The notes: generated from the sequence alone by a model not told the origin. A DNA stretch of 21,235 bases from COMBO-56-21 sp041559015 (GCA_041559015.1 JBFFED010000033.1:1-21235), one strand, 5' to 3'. Positions 1 through 7,937 are shown, counted from the stretch's first letter. A program made the numbers and translations.

Positions 1-531
1 CCTCCCGACCACGGCAAGCACCACCTCGGGGGTGCCTTCGATCCTCAAGACCTCTCCCTTGGGAGGGAGGCCCGCCCTCTTCCTGATGGTGATCCCACCG
101 CCATGGATGGCGGACACGTCTCCCAGGCCGCAGCGGCATCTGACCTCCGCGATGTGCGCGGCCTCGAACGCCTTCTGCCTGGGGATGTCGAGCATGTCAG
201 CAGCCGCAATCGTTGCGGACAGCGAGCCCGCGGCACTCATTCCGAATCCCTGCCTCATGGGCAGGTCCAGGTCTGTCCGCACGTCTATCTCCAATGGCTC
301 CGCCCCAATCAGCATCTTCAGAGCGTCGCGCGTGACCTCTGCGCGAGCGACGCTCCCCGCGATGAGAGCTCGTATCCTCTGATCAGACGCCCTCCTTATC
401 ACCACCCTTGAAGTGGCCCCCAGGGACAGACAGATGCCCGCTCCCCTGGAGCCGGCGGAGAGGATATCGTCGGACCTGCATATCTCGAAGAATCCGGTTA
501 TGTGCCCGGGGCAGAACGCGACTCTGTCCAT
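1..531 (-). CDS. Pantoate kinase, GHMP superfamily (partial, C-terminus beyond the window)
   Basis: In archaea pantoate kinase phosphorylates pantoate with ATP, the step that with phosphopantothenate synthetase replaces bacterial PanC/PanK in coenzyme A synthesis. The 177 visible residues begin MDRVAFCPGHITGFFEI, the N-terminal strand typical of archaeal pantoate kinases, followed by a Ser/Gly-rich segment (SAGSRGAGICLSLGA) and the GHMP ATP-binding loop (RQGFGMSAAGSLSAT). No stop occurs before the left edge, so the C-terminal part is missing. The ATG overlaps the coaBC stop by one base (TGATG), which fixes the start and suggests translational coupling. Its neighbour coaBC catalyses later steps of the same pathway, which supports the call strongly. 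Another small-molecule GHMP kinase is the only realistic alternative. Confidence 0.88.
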   Translation of the reverse strand, partial: MDRVAFCPGHITGFFEICRSDDILSAGSRGAGICLSLGATSRVVIRRASDQRIRALIAGSVARAEVTRDALKMLIGAEPLEIDVRTDLDLPMRQGFGMSAAGSLSATIAAADMLDIPRQKAFEAAHIAEVRCRCGLGDVSAIHGGGITIRKRAGLPPKGEVLRIEGTPEVVLAVVGR

Positions 532-1721
532 CAGACCATCCTTACTATCTTGTCTATGATCTTGTCGGCCACATGCCACTTCGTGCCCTTGAGATCCTCG
601 ACTGTGCCGTCTGGCTCGACCAGGAGCACGCGCGTCCTGCCGGGCTTCACCTGCTCTGCCAGGTTCGCGACGACGAAACCGCACTTCGATCTCTTGATGA
701 GCTTGAGGGATTCCTCGACCAGCTTCTGGTCAGAGGTCTTGGCCTGGGCCTTGAACGCGACCACCAATTTCGCCTTCAACCCGTCTATCAGTTTCGGGTT
801 CCTGCGCATGACCACCGTCAGGCTGCCTTGGTCCGAGGACATCTTGCCTTCGACCTTCTTAGGCGAGTAGTCGGAGACCGCAGCGGGGAAGAGGACTATG
901 TCGAACCTCCTGCCCCTGAGCTTCCTCGCGAGGTCGTTGAACGAAGCGAACCTGGCTGTCCTGATGTGTCCGGGGAGGTCGATATCGCACCTACCCATGA
1001 GCAGCTCGACATCCGCACCTCTCTCATGAGCCGCGCGCGCGAGCTCTACCCCTGTCTCTCCCGAGCTCCTGTTAGTCACCACCCGGATATCGTCTATGGG
1101 TTCCTCGGTGGAGCCGGCGATGACGAGGACCTTTCTCTTGAGGAGGTCCCTTCTACCTATGACCGCTATCACGGAGGAGACGATGTAGTCCAGCCCCGGC
1201 ATCTTCGCCTTGTGCTCCTCGACCTTATGGTCCAGGAACACGACTCCGTGCTTCTTCAGCTTGGCGATGTTCTCGAGGACTATCTTGTGCGCCATCATCG
1301 TGTGGTGCATCGCGGGCACGACAATCACGGGGATGCCGGCCCCGAGTGCCGTTGTGGTGAAAGTGGTCACCGGGGTATCGTCAACACCGCAGGCCATCTT
1401 CGATATCGTGTTCGCTGTCGCGGGGGCGATCAGGATCAGGTCGGCCCTGTCCGGCACGTCGCCGCACAGGGATACGTGCTGCACCTTGCCGTCTATCTCG
1501 GTGGTGACGGAATTCCCGGAGGCGAACTCCATGGCCCAGGGGTGGATTATCGTCTGGGCATCCTTTGACATCACGACATGGATCTCGGCCCCATGCCTTA
1601 TCAGCTCCCGGCAAAGCTTGACCGACTCGACGGCAGCGATGCTGCCCGTGATGCCGAGCACTATCTTCCTGCCCTTGAGCTTGTCGCTCTTCGAGCCCCT
1701 GAGATGTTCAGCCGGGTGCAT
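531..1721 (-). CDS. coaBC: Bifunctional phosphopantothenoylcysteine decarboxylase / phosphopantothenate-cysteine ligase
   Basis: This cytosolic enzyme joins cysteine to 4'-phosphopantothenate and decarboxylates the product to 4'-phosphopantetheine. The 396-residue protein has the usual two domains. The N-terminal flavoprotein CoaC domain shows GITGSIAAVES, APATANTISKMACGVDD with the conserved Cys of the substrate flap, and a PAMHHTM motif. The C-terminal CoaB domain begins near KRKVLVIAGSTEEPIDD and holds TNRSSGETG and FPAAVSDY. The start at 1721 gives a normal N-terminus; the frame stays open further upstream, but that stretch is the complement of the end of tmk and encodes nothing family-like. 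The gene lies 28 bases after tmk and overlaps the pantoate kinase start by one base. Confidence 0.95.
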   Translation of the reverse strand: MHPAEHLRGSKSDKLKGRKIVLGITGSIAAVESVKLCRELIRHGAEIHVVMSKDAQTIIHPWAMEFASGNSVTTEIDGKVQHVSLCGDVPDRADLILIAPATANTISKMACGVDDTPVTTFTTTALGAGIPVIVVPAMHHTMMAHKIVLENIAKLKKHGVVFLDHKVEEHKAKMPGLDYIVSSVIAVIGRRDLLKRKVLVIAGSTEEPIDDIRVVTNRSSGETGVELARAAHERGADVELLMGRCDIDLPGHIRTARFASFNDLARKLRGRRFDIVLFPAAVSDYSPKKVEGKMSSDQGSLTVVMRRNPKLIDGLKAKLVVAFKAQAKTSDQKLVEESLKLIKRSKCGFVVANLAEQVKPGRTRVLLVEPDGTVEDLKGTKWHVADKIIDKIVRMV

Positions 1722-1749
1722 GGCGGGCCTTATGAGACTCCCCAGAGTC

Positions 1750-2343
1750 TTAAAACTTCCTCTTCCTGAGGAGCCTGAGCACGTCTTGGACCACGGAGTC
1801 GATGTCCTTGGTGGCGTCAATCTTCACGATGGACTTATCTGACCTGGCCAGTCTGAGGTAGTTCCTGTGCACCTCCCTGAGGAACCCGAGCTTCTCGAAC
1901 CTGGAGAGAGACGACCGGCCCTTTATTCTCTCAAGGCTGAGCTCTGGGGGTATGACCAAGAGAACGGTCAGGTCTGGGCGTATGGAGATCCTCAGGTTCG
2001 CCTCCAAGAGCCACTCGAACGGGTCACCTTCGAAAACACCCTTCAGGCTGGCCGCCTGGTATGCGACGGTCGAGTGGTAGTATCGGTCGCACACCACGAG
2101 CTTCCCCTCGGCGAGCCATGAGGCTATCTTCTCCGTGTGCTGCGCCCTGTCCGCCATGAACAGGAGGGCGTCTGTGTAGGGGCTGACCTCCTTGCCCATG
2201 CCCTCCCTCACGGCCCTGCCCATCCACGTGTCTGTCGGCTCCCGGGTGAACACGGCCCTCTTGCCCAGTCCCCTGGCCACCCTCTTGGCGACGGTGGACT
2301 TGCCGCAGCCGTCTATCCCTTCTATTACAATGAAGCCTGCCAT
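1750..2343 (-). CDS. tmk: Thymidylate kinase (dTMP kinase)
   Basis: It phosphorylates dTMP to dTDP with ATP in the dTTP pathway. The 197-residue protein has the P-loop GIDGCGKS at residues 9-16, the TREPTD motif that binds dTMP, the catalytic DRY at residues 86-88 followed by YHSTVAYQA, and a LID-like stretch (KGRSSLSRFE). The length is normal for the family. The frame stays open well upstream, but the protein should start just before the P-loop strand. ATG 2343 (MAGFIVIEG) and ATG 2352 (MALMAGF) are both possible. I chose 2343 because a TATA-like box at 2370-2376 would place transcription start close to it, giving a leaderless message. It is the first gene of the tmk-coaBC-pantoate kinase unit. 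Confidence 0.93.
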   Translation of the reverse strand: MAGFIVIEGIDGCGKSTVAKRVARGLGKRAVFTREPTDTWMGRAVREGMGKEVSPYTDALLFMADRAQHTEKIASWLAEGKLVVCDRYYHSTVAYQAASLKGVFEGDPFEWLLEANLRISIRPDLTVLLVIPPELSLERIKGRSSLSRFEKLGFLREVHRNYLRLARSDKSIVKIDATKDIDSVVQDVLRLLRKRKF

Positions 2344-2369
2344 GAGTGCCATCGAATTGCGGGCCGGCG

Positions 2370-2376
2370 TAGATAA
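2370..2376 (-). promoter_or_regulatory. TATA-like box of the tmk-coaBC-pantoate kinase operon
   Basis: TTATCTA on the minus strand lies 21-30 bases before the two candidate tmk starts. That is the spacing expected for a leaderless archaeal message. It sits in the divergent gap shared with the Lrp-like gene. Confidence 0.45.
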
Positions 2377-2420
2377 CCGTTTGCCTAGTGGACATATCTG
2401 GCCATAGGTGTAGGCATGTG

Positions 2421-2426
2421 TTATAA
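2421..2426 (+). promoter_or_regulatory. TATA-like box of the Lrp-like gene
   Basis: TTATAA, followed by GGAG, stands about 26-28 bases before the expected transcription start near 2450. The resulting short leader would contain the GGTGA ribosome site at 2453-2457. Confidence 0.5.
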
Positions 2427-2452
2427 GGAGCGAACTCGTTACCGACTCCTCA

Positions 2453-2457
2453 GGTGA
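2453..2457 (+). promoter_or_regulatory. GGTGA ribosome binding site that points to a CTG start
   Basis: GGTGA is the classic archaeal Shine-Dalgarno core and is used by other genes here. No ATG, GTG or TTG in the Lrp-like frame follows at a proper distance. The only in-frame candidate is CTG at 2462, four bases downstream. The next standard start, GTG at 2477, is 19 bases away. Confidence 0.5.
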
Positions 2458-2476
2458 GCGCCTGGTAGTCGCGTAT

Positions 2477-2704
2477 GTGCTGATAACCACGGCAACTGGA
2501 AAGGAGACATACGTCCTCGAGCATCTTCGCAAGATCCCCGGACTGTCGGAGGTTCATCAGCTCTTCGGTCAGTTCGACCTTCTAGTCAGGGTTGAGACGA
2601 AGGACTATGATACTCTGTGCGATATAGTCCTGGGTCAGTTCAGGACCATCCCCGGGGTGACCGGCTCCAGGACACTGATAACTGCCAGGTTCAAGCAGAG
2701 ATGA
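2477..2704 (+). CDS. Lrp/AsnC-type ligand-binding (RAM) domain protein without HTH
   Basis: This is a stand-alone RAM (alpha-beta ligand-binding) domain of the Lrp/AsnC family. Such archaeal mini-proteins are about 75-80 residues, lack a DNA-binding domain and are thought to sense amino acids or assemble with full-length Lrp proteins. The visible pattern is YVLITTATGKE, HLRKIPGLSEVHQLFGQFDLLVRVE, and a closing IPGVTGSRTLITARF strand. The annotated GTG start gives 75 residues but cuts the first beta strand. The in-frame residues LVVAY immediately upstream match the usual family N-terminus, so the real start may be the CTG at 2462, supported by GGTGA at 2453 and a TATA-like box at 2421. The gene diverges from tmk and converges on gcvPB with an 8-base gap. 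A regulatory link to glycine genes is only a guess. Confidence 0.85.
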   Translation: MLITTATGKETYVLEHLRKIPGLSEVHQLFGQFDLLVRVETKDYDTLCDIVLGQFRTIPGVTGSRTLITARFKQR

Positions 2705-2712
2705 AGGGAGAA

Positions 2713-4176
2713 TCACTCGGTCTGCCTGGCCGCCTTCTTCTTGTACTCCCTCCAGCTGAGGATGACGTCCCTTGCGGCTTTCGCCTCGCTGAGCCGACGC
2801 CTTGCTGTGTTGTGCGGGGCTGTGCGAATCACCTCGGGGTCCTCCTTCAAGATGGCCTTGCATGCCTCTGCGAAGGAGTCGAGGGTCTCTCTGGTCTCTG
2901 TCTCCGTGGGCTCGATCATGATCGCCTCGTCCACTATCAAGGGGAAGTAGACCGTGGGCGCATGGAACCCGTAGTCGAGCAACCTCTTCGCGAAGTCCAT
3001 CGTTTTCAGCCCCTTGGCCTTTAGCGGCCTGCCGCTCAGGACGAACTCATGCTTCCTGAGGTCTCCATAGGGCATCTCGAAGTCGCCCTTGAGCAGCTCC
3101 TTGAGGTAGTTCGAGTTCAGTACCGCGTTCTCGGAGACTGAGGCAAGTCCCTTCCCTCCCAACATCCTGATGTATGCGTAAGCGCGCACAAGGACCGCGT
3201 AGTTGCCGAAGAACGCCCGTACCTTGCCGATGCTCCTCGGTCTGTTGTAGTCGAGTGCGTATGCCTCGCCCATCTTGACGATCCTGGGCACTGGTAGGAA
3301 CTCCTCCAGCGGCTTCTTGACGCCTACCGGGCCGGCTCCCGGTCCTCCGCCCCCGTGGGGAGTGGCGAAGGTCTTGTGCAGGTTGAAGTGGACGATGTCG
3401 AAGTCCATCCTGCCCGGGGAAGTCTTACCCATGATGGCGTTCAGGTTCGCACCGTCGTAGTACAGGAGCGCGCCCGCGTCGTGCACGATGCCCGCGATCT
3501 CCCTTACGTCCTTCTCGAAGATGCCGAGGGTGTTCGGGTTCGTGAGCATGAACGCCGCGGTGTCCTTGGACATTGCCGCCTTGAGCGCCTCGACATCGAC
3601 ACACCCGTCCTTCGATGGCAGGTCGAGCACATCGTAGCCCACCATGGCGGCGCTTGCGGGGTTCGTCCCGTGGGCCGTGTCCGGTAGGACGACCTCATTC
3701 CTCGTCTCCCCCTTGGACTCGTGGAACGCCCTGACCATCTGGATCCCCGTGTATTCGCCCTGGGCTCCCGCGGCCGGCTGGAGGGTCACCGCGTCCACGC
3801 CCCCTATCTCCGCCAGGAGCCGCTCCAGCTCGTACATTAGCCTGACGGCGCCCTGGATGGTGGACGGGTCCTGGAGAGGGTGTATGTCCGTGACCGAGGG
3901 CCACGAGACTATCTCGTCACAGATCTTGGGGTTGTACTTCATGGTGCAAGAGCCGAGAGGGTAGATGCCATTGTCCACCCCGAAGTTCATCTGCGAAAGG
4001 TTCACGAAATGCTTCACGACATCTCGCTCGGGCAGGTCAGGTATGTCGAGATTCTGCCTCACCAGCTCCTTCGGGATAAGGCCTCCGACAGTCGCGTCGA
4101 AGTCGTCCTCTGGTCGTGGCCTCTCGCAGCTCTCGAAGAGCAGTGGCACGTCGTAGCTGGCCTGGTGGTAGGTCAT
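2713..4176 (-). CDS. gcvPB: Glycine dehydrogenase (decarboxylating) subunit 2 (P-protein)
   Basis: This is the catalytic C-terminal half of the split P-protein of the glycine cleavage system. It decarboxylates glycine on PLP and passes aminomethyl to the lipoyl arm of the H-protein. The 487-residue protein has GVDNGIYPLGSCTMKYNP (residues 66-83), PAAGAQGEYTG, DTAHGTNPASA, Asp241 for the PLP pyridine nitrogen and the PLP lysine Lys268 in HFNLHKTFATPHGGGG. Length is normal for the archaeal and Firmicute two-subunit form. The start is fixed by the ATGA overlap with the gcvPA stop and by a GGAGG-like site just upstream. An open frame continues upstream, but it is the complement of gcvPA. No gcvH or gcvT gene is present in the window. 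Confidence 0.96.
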   Translation of the reverse strand: MTYHQASYDVPLLFESCERPRPEDDFDATVGGLIPKELVRQNLDIPDLPERDVVKHFVNLSQMNFGVDNGIYPLGSCTMKYNPKICDEIVSWPSVTDIHPLQDPSTIQGAVRLMYELERLLAEIGGVDAVTLQPAAGAQGEYTGIQMVRAFHESKGETRNEVVLPDTAHGTNPASAAMVGYDVLDLPSKDGCVDVEALKAAMSKDTAAFMLTNPNTLGIFEKDVREIAGIVHDAGALLYYDGANLNAIMGKTSPGRMDFDIVHFNLHKTFATPHGGGGPGAGPVGVKKPLEEFLPVPRIVKMGEAYALDYNRPRSIGKVRAFFGNYAVLVRAYAYIRMLGGKGLASVSENAVLNSNYLKELLKGDFEMPYGDLRKHEFVLSGRPLKAKGLKTMDFAKRLLDYGFHAPTVYFPLIVDEAIMIEPTETETRETLDSFAEACKAILKEDPEVIRTAPHNTARRRLSEAKAARDVILSWREYKKKAARQTE

Positions 4177-5525
4177 CTGAGGCCCTCCAGGGCAGCGACG
4201 AGCTTGTCGTGGTCCGCCTTCGTGTGCATCTCGGTGGTCGCGTAGAGAGCAGCGTTTCCCAGTTCGGGGAACTCCGTCTTCAACACATGCCCTCCGTGGA
4301 CTCCGTTCGAGAGCAGATGCGAGTGTATCCTGGCTGGGTCCTTCTCGGACTTCACGACGAACTCGTTGAAGTGCGCGGAGCTGAAATGGGGGGCTTTGAA
4401 CCCGTCCATGCCGGATATGCGTTCCGCGAGCGATACCATGTTCTCTACGTTCGTCGCCGCGATCCTCCTCAGCCCAGATCTGCCAACGACCGAGAGATAT
4501 GCCGCCACAGCGACCCCCAGAAGGGCCTCGTTCGTGCATATGTTGGAGGTGGCCTTGCTCCTGCGGATGTTCTGCTCCCTCGTCTGGAGAGTCATGCAGT
4601 AGGCGCGCCTGCCCTCGGCGTCCACAGTCATCCCGATGAGCCTTCCAGGCATCTTGCGCACATGCTCCGACCTGCACCCGAAGATGCCGATCATGGGCCC
4701 TCCGAGGCTCATCGGCACCCCGAAGACCTGCCCGTCCCCGATCACTATGTCTGCGCCGCTCTCGCCTGGTGGCCTGATGAGTGCGAGGGCCATAGGATTC
4801 ACTCCGACGACCAAGGTCCTCGTCCCGAGCATCTCCCGGATCTCCTTGGCCCTGGTTTCAAACGGTCCGAGGTGGTTGGGGGTCTCGTAGTAGAACCCTG
4901 TGACATCGGGCGTCAGCTTACACCTGAGGTCCTCCAGGTCGACCGACCCTGTGACCGGGTCGTATGCGACCTCGTCGAGTGAGATGTCCGCGCCCCTTGC
5001 ATAGGTTCTCGCAACCGCCTTCTTCTCCGGGCTTATAGCCCGGCTCAGGAGGAACCTACCCCCACCGGTGATGCGGTGGCTCATCAGTATCGCCTCGCCG
5101 AGCGAGGTCGAGGCGTCGTACATGCTGGAGTTCACGACGTCCATCGCGAGCAGCTCTGCCATGAAGGACTGGTATTCGAAGAGCGCCTGGAGCATCCCCT
5201 GGCTTATCTCAGGCTGGTAGGGTGTGTACGATGTGACGAACTCCGACCTCGACGCTATCGCCCTGACGGCGGAAGGTATGAAGTGATTGTACACGCCCCC
5301 CCCGAGGAAGGTCGGCATGTCCGAGGCGGTCCTGTTGGCGGCCATCATCGCCTCCATCTCCCGCCTGAGCTCGAGTTCAGAGAGCCCGTCAGGGATCCTC
5401 AGCCCGTCCGTGCGCACCTCACTCGGCACGTCCCTGAAAAGCTCGTCGACAGACTTTATCCTGAGATACTGAAGCATCTCCAAAGAGCATTCGGAGAACG
5501 CCATGCGCGTTTGATTGAGTTCCAT
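4173..5525 (-). CDS. gcvPA: Glycine dehydrogenase (decarboxylating) subunit 1 (P-protein)
   Basis: This is the N-terminal half of the split P-protein; it pairs with GcvPB to form the heterotetrameric decarboxylase. Family markers are IKSVDELFRDVPSEVR, FLGGGVYNHFIPSAVRAIASR, TSYTPYQPEISQGMLQALFEYQS, MDVVNSSMYDASTSLGEAI and the late QTREQNIRRSKATSNICTN. With the start at 5525 the protein has 450 residues. An alternative ATG at 5504 (MAFSECSLEML) is equally possible: a TATA-like ATAAAG near 5535-5540 would put transcription start between the two. The gene follows the Toprim gene by 75 bases and overlaps gcvPB by four. The split organisation is the rule in archaea, so it is not a broken gene. Confidence 0.95.
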   Translation of the reverse strand: MELNQTRMAFSECSLEMLQYLRIKSVDELFRDVPSEVRTDGLRIPDGLSELELRREMEAMMAANRTASDMPTFLGGGVYNHFIPSAVRAIASRSEFVTSYTPYQPEISQGMLQALFEYQSFMAELLAMDVVNSSMYDASTSLGEAILMSHRITGGGRFLLSRAISPEKKAVARTYARGADISLDEVAYDPVTGSVDLEDLRCKLTPDVTGFYYETPNHLGPFETRAKEIREMLGTRTLVVGVNPMALALIRPPGESGADIVIGDGQVFGVPMSLGGPMIGIFGCRSEHVRKMPGRLIGMTVDAEGRRAYCMTLQTREQNIRRSKATSNICTNEALLGVAVAAYLSVVGRSGLRRIAATNVENMVSLAERISGMDGFKAPHFSSAHFNEFVVKSEKDPARIHSHLLSNGVHGGHVLKTEFPELGNAALYATTEMHTKADHDKLVAALEGLR

Positions 5526-5600
5526 ATGTAAAGCCTTTATGCAGCAACTGCGGGCCGACACGTCCGTCCGTGCTGTCATGTCCCGTCATCGAGTCTCGAC

Positions 5601-6002
5601 CTAGGGCCTGCCAGCGTTCCTGAGCCTCTCCACGAACCTTGGGAGGCTCTCGATGTCCTTGATCTCCTTCTTGGACAGGATGACTATCTGCGTCCTGTAA
5701 CGGTCGTTCACGGAGACGCCGTTGGCCAGGAGCGCTTCCCTGAGCATTCGCGCGAGCTGGCCGCCGCGCCTATCCCAGTCGGTCAGCACGATTGCGTCAT
5801 CGAATCGCCTCGAGACCATCTCGGCGAACGAGAATATTGACATCCCCCTGTTCAGGGCCATCACGTTCTTGTGTATCCCGAGCCCCTTCAGCGCTGCGAC
5901 ATCCTGGATCCCTTCGACTATGATGGGGGTCCTCTCGCTGTCCTCCTCGAGGTCCTCGAAGATCTTCTCCAGCTGCTCGAGTCGTTCCTCGACAGTTAGC
6001 AT
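5601..6002 (-). CDS. Small archaeal Toprim-domain protein (UPF0292-like)
   Basis: The 133-residue protein is a compact Toprim domain after a charged, probably helical N-terminus (residues 1-24). The Toprim glutamate is Glu30 in IIVEGIQDVAALKGLG. The DxD pair is Asp75/Asp77 in IVLTDWDRRGG. These residues bind magnesium in primases, topoisomerases and RNase M5, so a nucleic-acid reaction is likely, but the substrate of this archaeal subfamily is not established as far as I know. It starts directly after the DUF167 stop (TAG then ATG, no gap), so the two are almost certainly co-transcribed. It is too short to be DnaG or RNase M5, both of which carry additional domains. Confidence 0.83.
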   Translation of the reverse strand: MLTVEERLEQLEKIFEDLEEDSERTPIIVEGIQDVAALKGLGIHKNVMALNRGMSIFSFAEMVSRRFDDAIVLTDWDRRGGQLARMLREALLANGVSVNDRYRTQIVILSKKEIKDIESLPRFVERLRNAGRP

Positions 6003-6305
6003 CTAATCCACTCCGAGGCGTTTCCGAGCTTCCTCCGCTGGGACTGGGACGAACACAGACTTCGTCGTCGAGGTCTGTCCCCTCAGGATCCTCACGCCTG
6101 ACCTGGGCACCCCCAACCTCTCTGACAGATATCTCGTGAGCTCTTCGTTCGCGGCCCCGTCCCTCGCCTGCGCAGCCACCCTGACCTGCAATGCCTTTCT
6201 CCAAGGGTTGACCCCGCTGATCTCAGTCCTGGATGCGTTCGGGCTCACCTCCACTCTCACCACAGAGCCCCCTTCCGCATCCCTGACTGTGTTCTCTCTC
6301 GACAA
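6003..6305 (-). CDS. DUF167 (YggU-like) protein
   Basis: DUF167 proteins are about 100 residues, with a mixed alpha/beta fold and no agreed function. The core signature is visible: VRVEVSPNASRTEISG, then LQVRVAAQARDGAANEELTRYLSERLGVPRSGVRILRGQTSTTKSV, which matches the usual PxGKAN..L...L pattern with local changes. I chose the TTG start at 6305 (MSRENTVRDAEGG, 100 residues). A GGTGA site lies five bases upstream, and a TATA-like box at 6338-6345 fits a short leader. A longer frame begins at a TTG at 6365, but that would put the TATA box inside the gene. It is followed without a gap by the Toprim gene, and diverges from GINS. Confidence 0.82.
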   Translation of the reverse strand: MSRENTVRDAEGGSVVRVEVSPNASRTEISGVNPWRKALQVRVAAQARDGAANEELTRYLSERLGVPRSGVRILRGQTSTTKSVFVPVPAEEARKRLGVD

Positions 6306-6310
6306 GCGGG

Positions 6311-6315
6311 TCACC
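6311..6315 (-). promoter_or_regulatory. GGTGA ribosome binding site deciding the DUF167 TTG start
   Basis: GGTGA on the minus strand stands five bases before TTG at 6305. It favours that start over the longer frame from 6365. Confidence 0.6.
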
Positions 6316-6337
6316 TTGGAGGTAATCCCCGGGAGAG

Positions 6338-6345
6338 CTATTATT
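6338..6345 (-). promoter_or_regulatory. TATA-like box of the DUF167-Toprim unit
   Basis: AATAATAG on the minus strand predicts a transcription start near 6316-6318, just before the ribosome site. The box lies in the divergent gap shared with GINS. Confidence 0.5.
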
Positions 6346-6377
6346 GCTGCGTGTAGCGTGGGCAACTCACAAGCATC

Positions 6378-6385
6378 AAATATCC
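6378..6385 (+). promoter_or_regulatory. TATA-like box of the GINS gene
   Basis: AAATATCC is centred about 25 bases before the ATG at 6407, which fits a leaderless message. No Shine-Dalgarno sequence is visible before that ATG. Confidence 0.5.
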
Positions 6386-6406
6386 AAACCGTGTATGCTC
6401 GATTAG

Positions 6407-7060
6407 ATGGCCACTGACAGGAGGGATATCGGCTATGAGGACATCATGGGTCTTTTCAGGCAGGAGAACAAGTCCTCTCAGCTGAACAAGGTCGACCCCG
6501 CGCTCTACGACAAGATGGCAGGGTACATCAAGGCCCTCAGGAAGGAGAGCGAGAGGGAGATCGCCATGAATCCCATGTCCCAGGCCAGCATGATGCTCAA
6601 CGACCAGCTGAAGAAGGCAATAGACAAAGCCAAGCGCGTCTACGAGCTGAGGCAGAGGAAGATATCCCTTCTGGCCCTCAGGAAGGTGGCCGGGGACAAC
6701 CCTGACACTGGCAACCTCACCGCGGACGAGCTCGTGCTTTTCTCCAACTTGGTATCCGTGCTCGGCGCTCACAAGGACTCCAAGGCGGATTTCGAGGAGC
6801 TCGGGCCAAGGTTCACGACCCCGAAGGACGTGACCGAGCTCCCGGGAGCGCCGCCCGAGAAAGCGTGCGAGACGAAGGAGACGGTCGCTGACGAATCAGA
6901 GGAGGAGCTGGTGCTCATCCGCGTCCTCGAGGACGTCCCGACATTCGCGGGAGTGGACAAGGAGTACAGGCTCAGGAAGGAGGACATAATCTCTCTCCCC
7001 AAGGGCATCGCCAGCGCGCTCGTCTCCCACGGCAAGGCCGCGGTGATCGATTCAGAGTAG
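6407..7060 (+). CDS. GINS complex subunit (Gins51 type), DNA replication
   Basis: GINS links the MCM helicase and Cdc45/RecJ-like protein in the archaeal replisome. The 217-residue protein has a helical A domain (residues about 1-110, with YKALRKESE-like helices and LLALRKVAG), an acidic and proline-rich linker, and a C-terminal beta-rich B domain. The B domain (VLIRVLEDVPTFAGVDKEYRL, KEDIISLPKGIASALVSHGKAAVI) is highly typical of archaeal Gins51. A before B is the Gins51 order (Gins23 has the reverse). The ATG at 6407 is supported by a TATA-like box 25 bases upstream. The end overlaps the convergent MBL gene by nine bases. Confidence 0.9.
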   Translation: MATDRRDIGYEDIMGLFRQENKSSQLNKVDPALYDKMAGYIKALRKESEREIAMNPMSQASMMLNDQLKKAIDKAKRVYELRQRKISLLALRKVAGDNPDTGNLTADELVLFSNLVSVLGAHKDSKADFEELGPRFTTPKDVTELPGAPPEKACETKETVADESEEELVLIRVLEDVPTFAGVDKEYRLRKEDIISLPKGIASALVSHGKAAVIDSE

Positions 7061-7825
7061 CTTGTGAGGCCCGCTGCTCGCCCCATGCTCACAGACGCGC
7101 ACGCCTGCCGACCTGCCACCGGCCCTGAGAGACTCCTCGACCGCTCTGAGGGCCAGCTCCGGCGTGTTGTTCTCCCTGCTCAGGTGCACGAGCACCACCT
7201 CGCTGGTATCCGAAGTGGTCGCCTTCAAGGATAGCATTCCAGCATCGGTGTTCGAGAGGTGCCCGTGCATGCTCCGGATCGCTCTCTTCAGAAACTCCGG
7301 GTAGTCTCCTCCCATGAGCATCGAGTCGTCGTAGTTCGCCTCGACCATCAGTAGCCTGACGCCTCTCATGCGCTCCACGACCTCCTTCGTCACGCAGCCG
7401 AGGTCGGAGGCGATCGAGACCATCGAACCTCCGGCGGATATCCTGAAGGCCACCGGTTCCGCTGCAAGATGCATCACGGGGAATGGTCTCAGGATAAGGC
7501 TGCCCACTGTGAAGCTCTCTCCCGCTCTGATTGTGACTCTGTCCACGCCCTCAAGCGGCGTCAGTGACAGCGTCCCCCTGGTGCCGTAGGTTCTCGCGCC
7601 GTGGTCGGTGCAGAACTTCCGGGCTCCACGCACATGATCTGTATGTTCGTGAGTCAGCACGACCGCCTCGACATCCGAAGGCTCGACGCCGAAGCGCGCC
7701 ATCCTCCTCTCGATTTCCCTCGATGAAAGGCCCGCGTCCACCAGAAGGGCGGAGCCGTCATTGACCACGAGGAACGAGTTGCCGCTGCTCCCGCTCGACA
7801 GCACCGACACAAAAGAATCGTGCAT
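7052..7825 (-). CDS. Metallo-beta-lactamase fold hydrolase, YycJ/WalJ-like
   Basis: The 257-residue protein belongs to the single-domain MBL hydrolases related to YycJ/WalJ, which is described as a DNA 5'-exonuclease in bacteria. Evidence is the N-terminal VSVLSSGSSGNSFLVV, the metal motif THEHTDH with His59, His61, Asp63 and His64, the second-shell DLGCVTKEVVERMRG and LMVEANYDDSML, and HLSRENNTPE near the C-terminus, which is a hallmark of this subfamily. Length is normal. A TATA-like TTTATGA near 7851-7857 on the minus strand precedes the ATG by about 29 bases and suggests a leaderless transcript. It converges on GINS with a nine-base overlap. An exact substrate cannot be given from sequence. 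Confidence 0.88.
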   Translation of the reverse strand: MHDSFVSVLSSGSSGNSFLVVNDGSALLVDAGLSSREIERRMARFGVEPSDVEAVVLTHEHTDHVRGARKFCTDHGARTYGTRGTLSLTPLEGVDRVTIRAGESFTVGSLILRPFPVMHLAAEPVAFRISAGGSMVSIASDLGCVTKEVVERMRGVRLLMVEANYDDSMLMGGDYPEFLKRAIRSMHGHLSNTDAGMLSLKATTSDTSEVVLVHLSRENNTPELALRAVEESLRAGGRSAGVRVCEHGASSGPHKLL

Positions 7826-7937
7826 CCAGCATGGCGAATGTGAACATGCATCATAAACCCTGCCCTCGCGCTGCGCTCCAGGCCTTTGGGCGTGTTAAGC
7901 GTGGCAGCGAGACTTTTCCTGAACCATTAGGAATCTG

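Noticed and set aside
408..1568. Long plus-strand open frame of 386 codons opposite coaBC
   Set aside because: It lies exactly over coaBC, has no recognisable domain, and its composition (many Arg, His, Asp, Leu) is that of the complement of a GC-rich gene.
4176..4677. N-terminal extension of gcvPB by 167 codons
   Set aside because: The extension is the complement-frame reading of gcvPA and lacks family similarity; the ATG in the ATGA overlap gives the normal protein.
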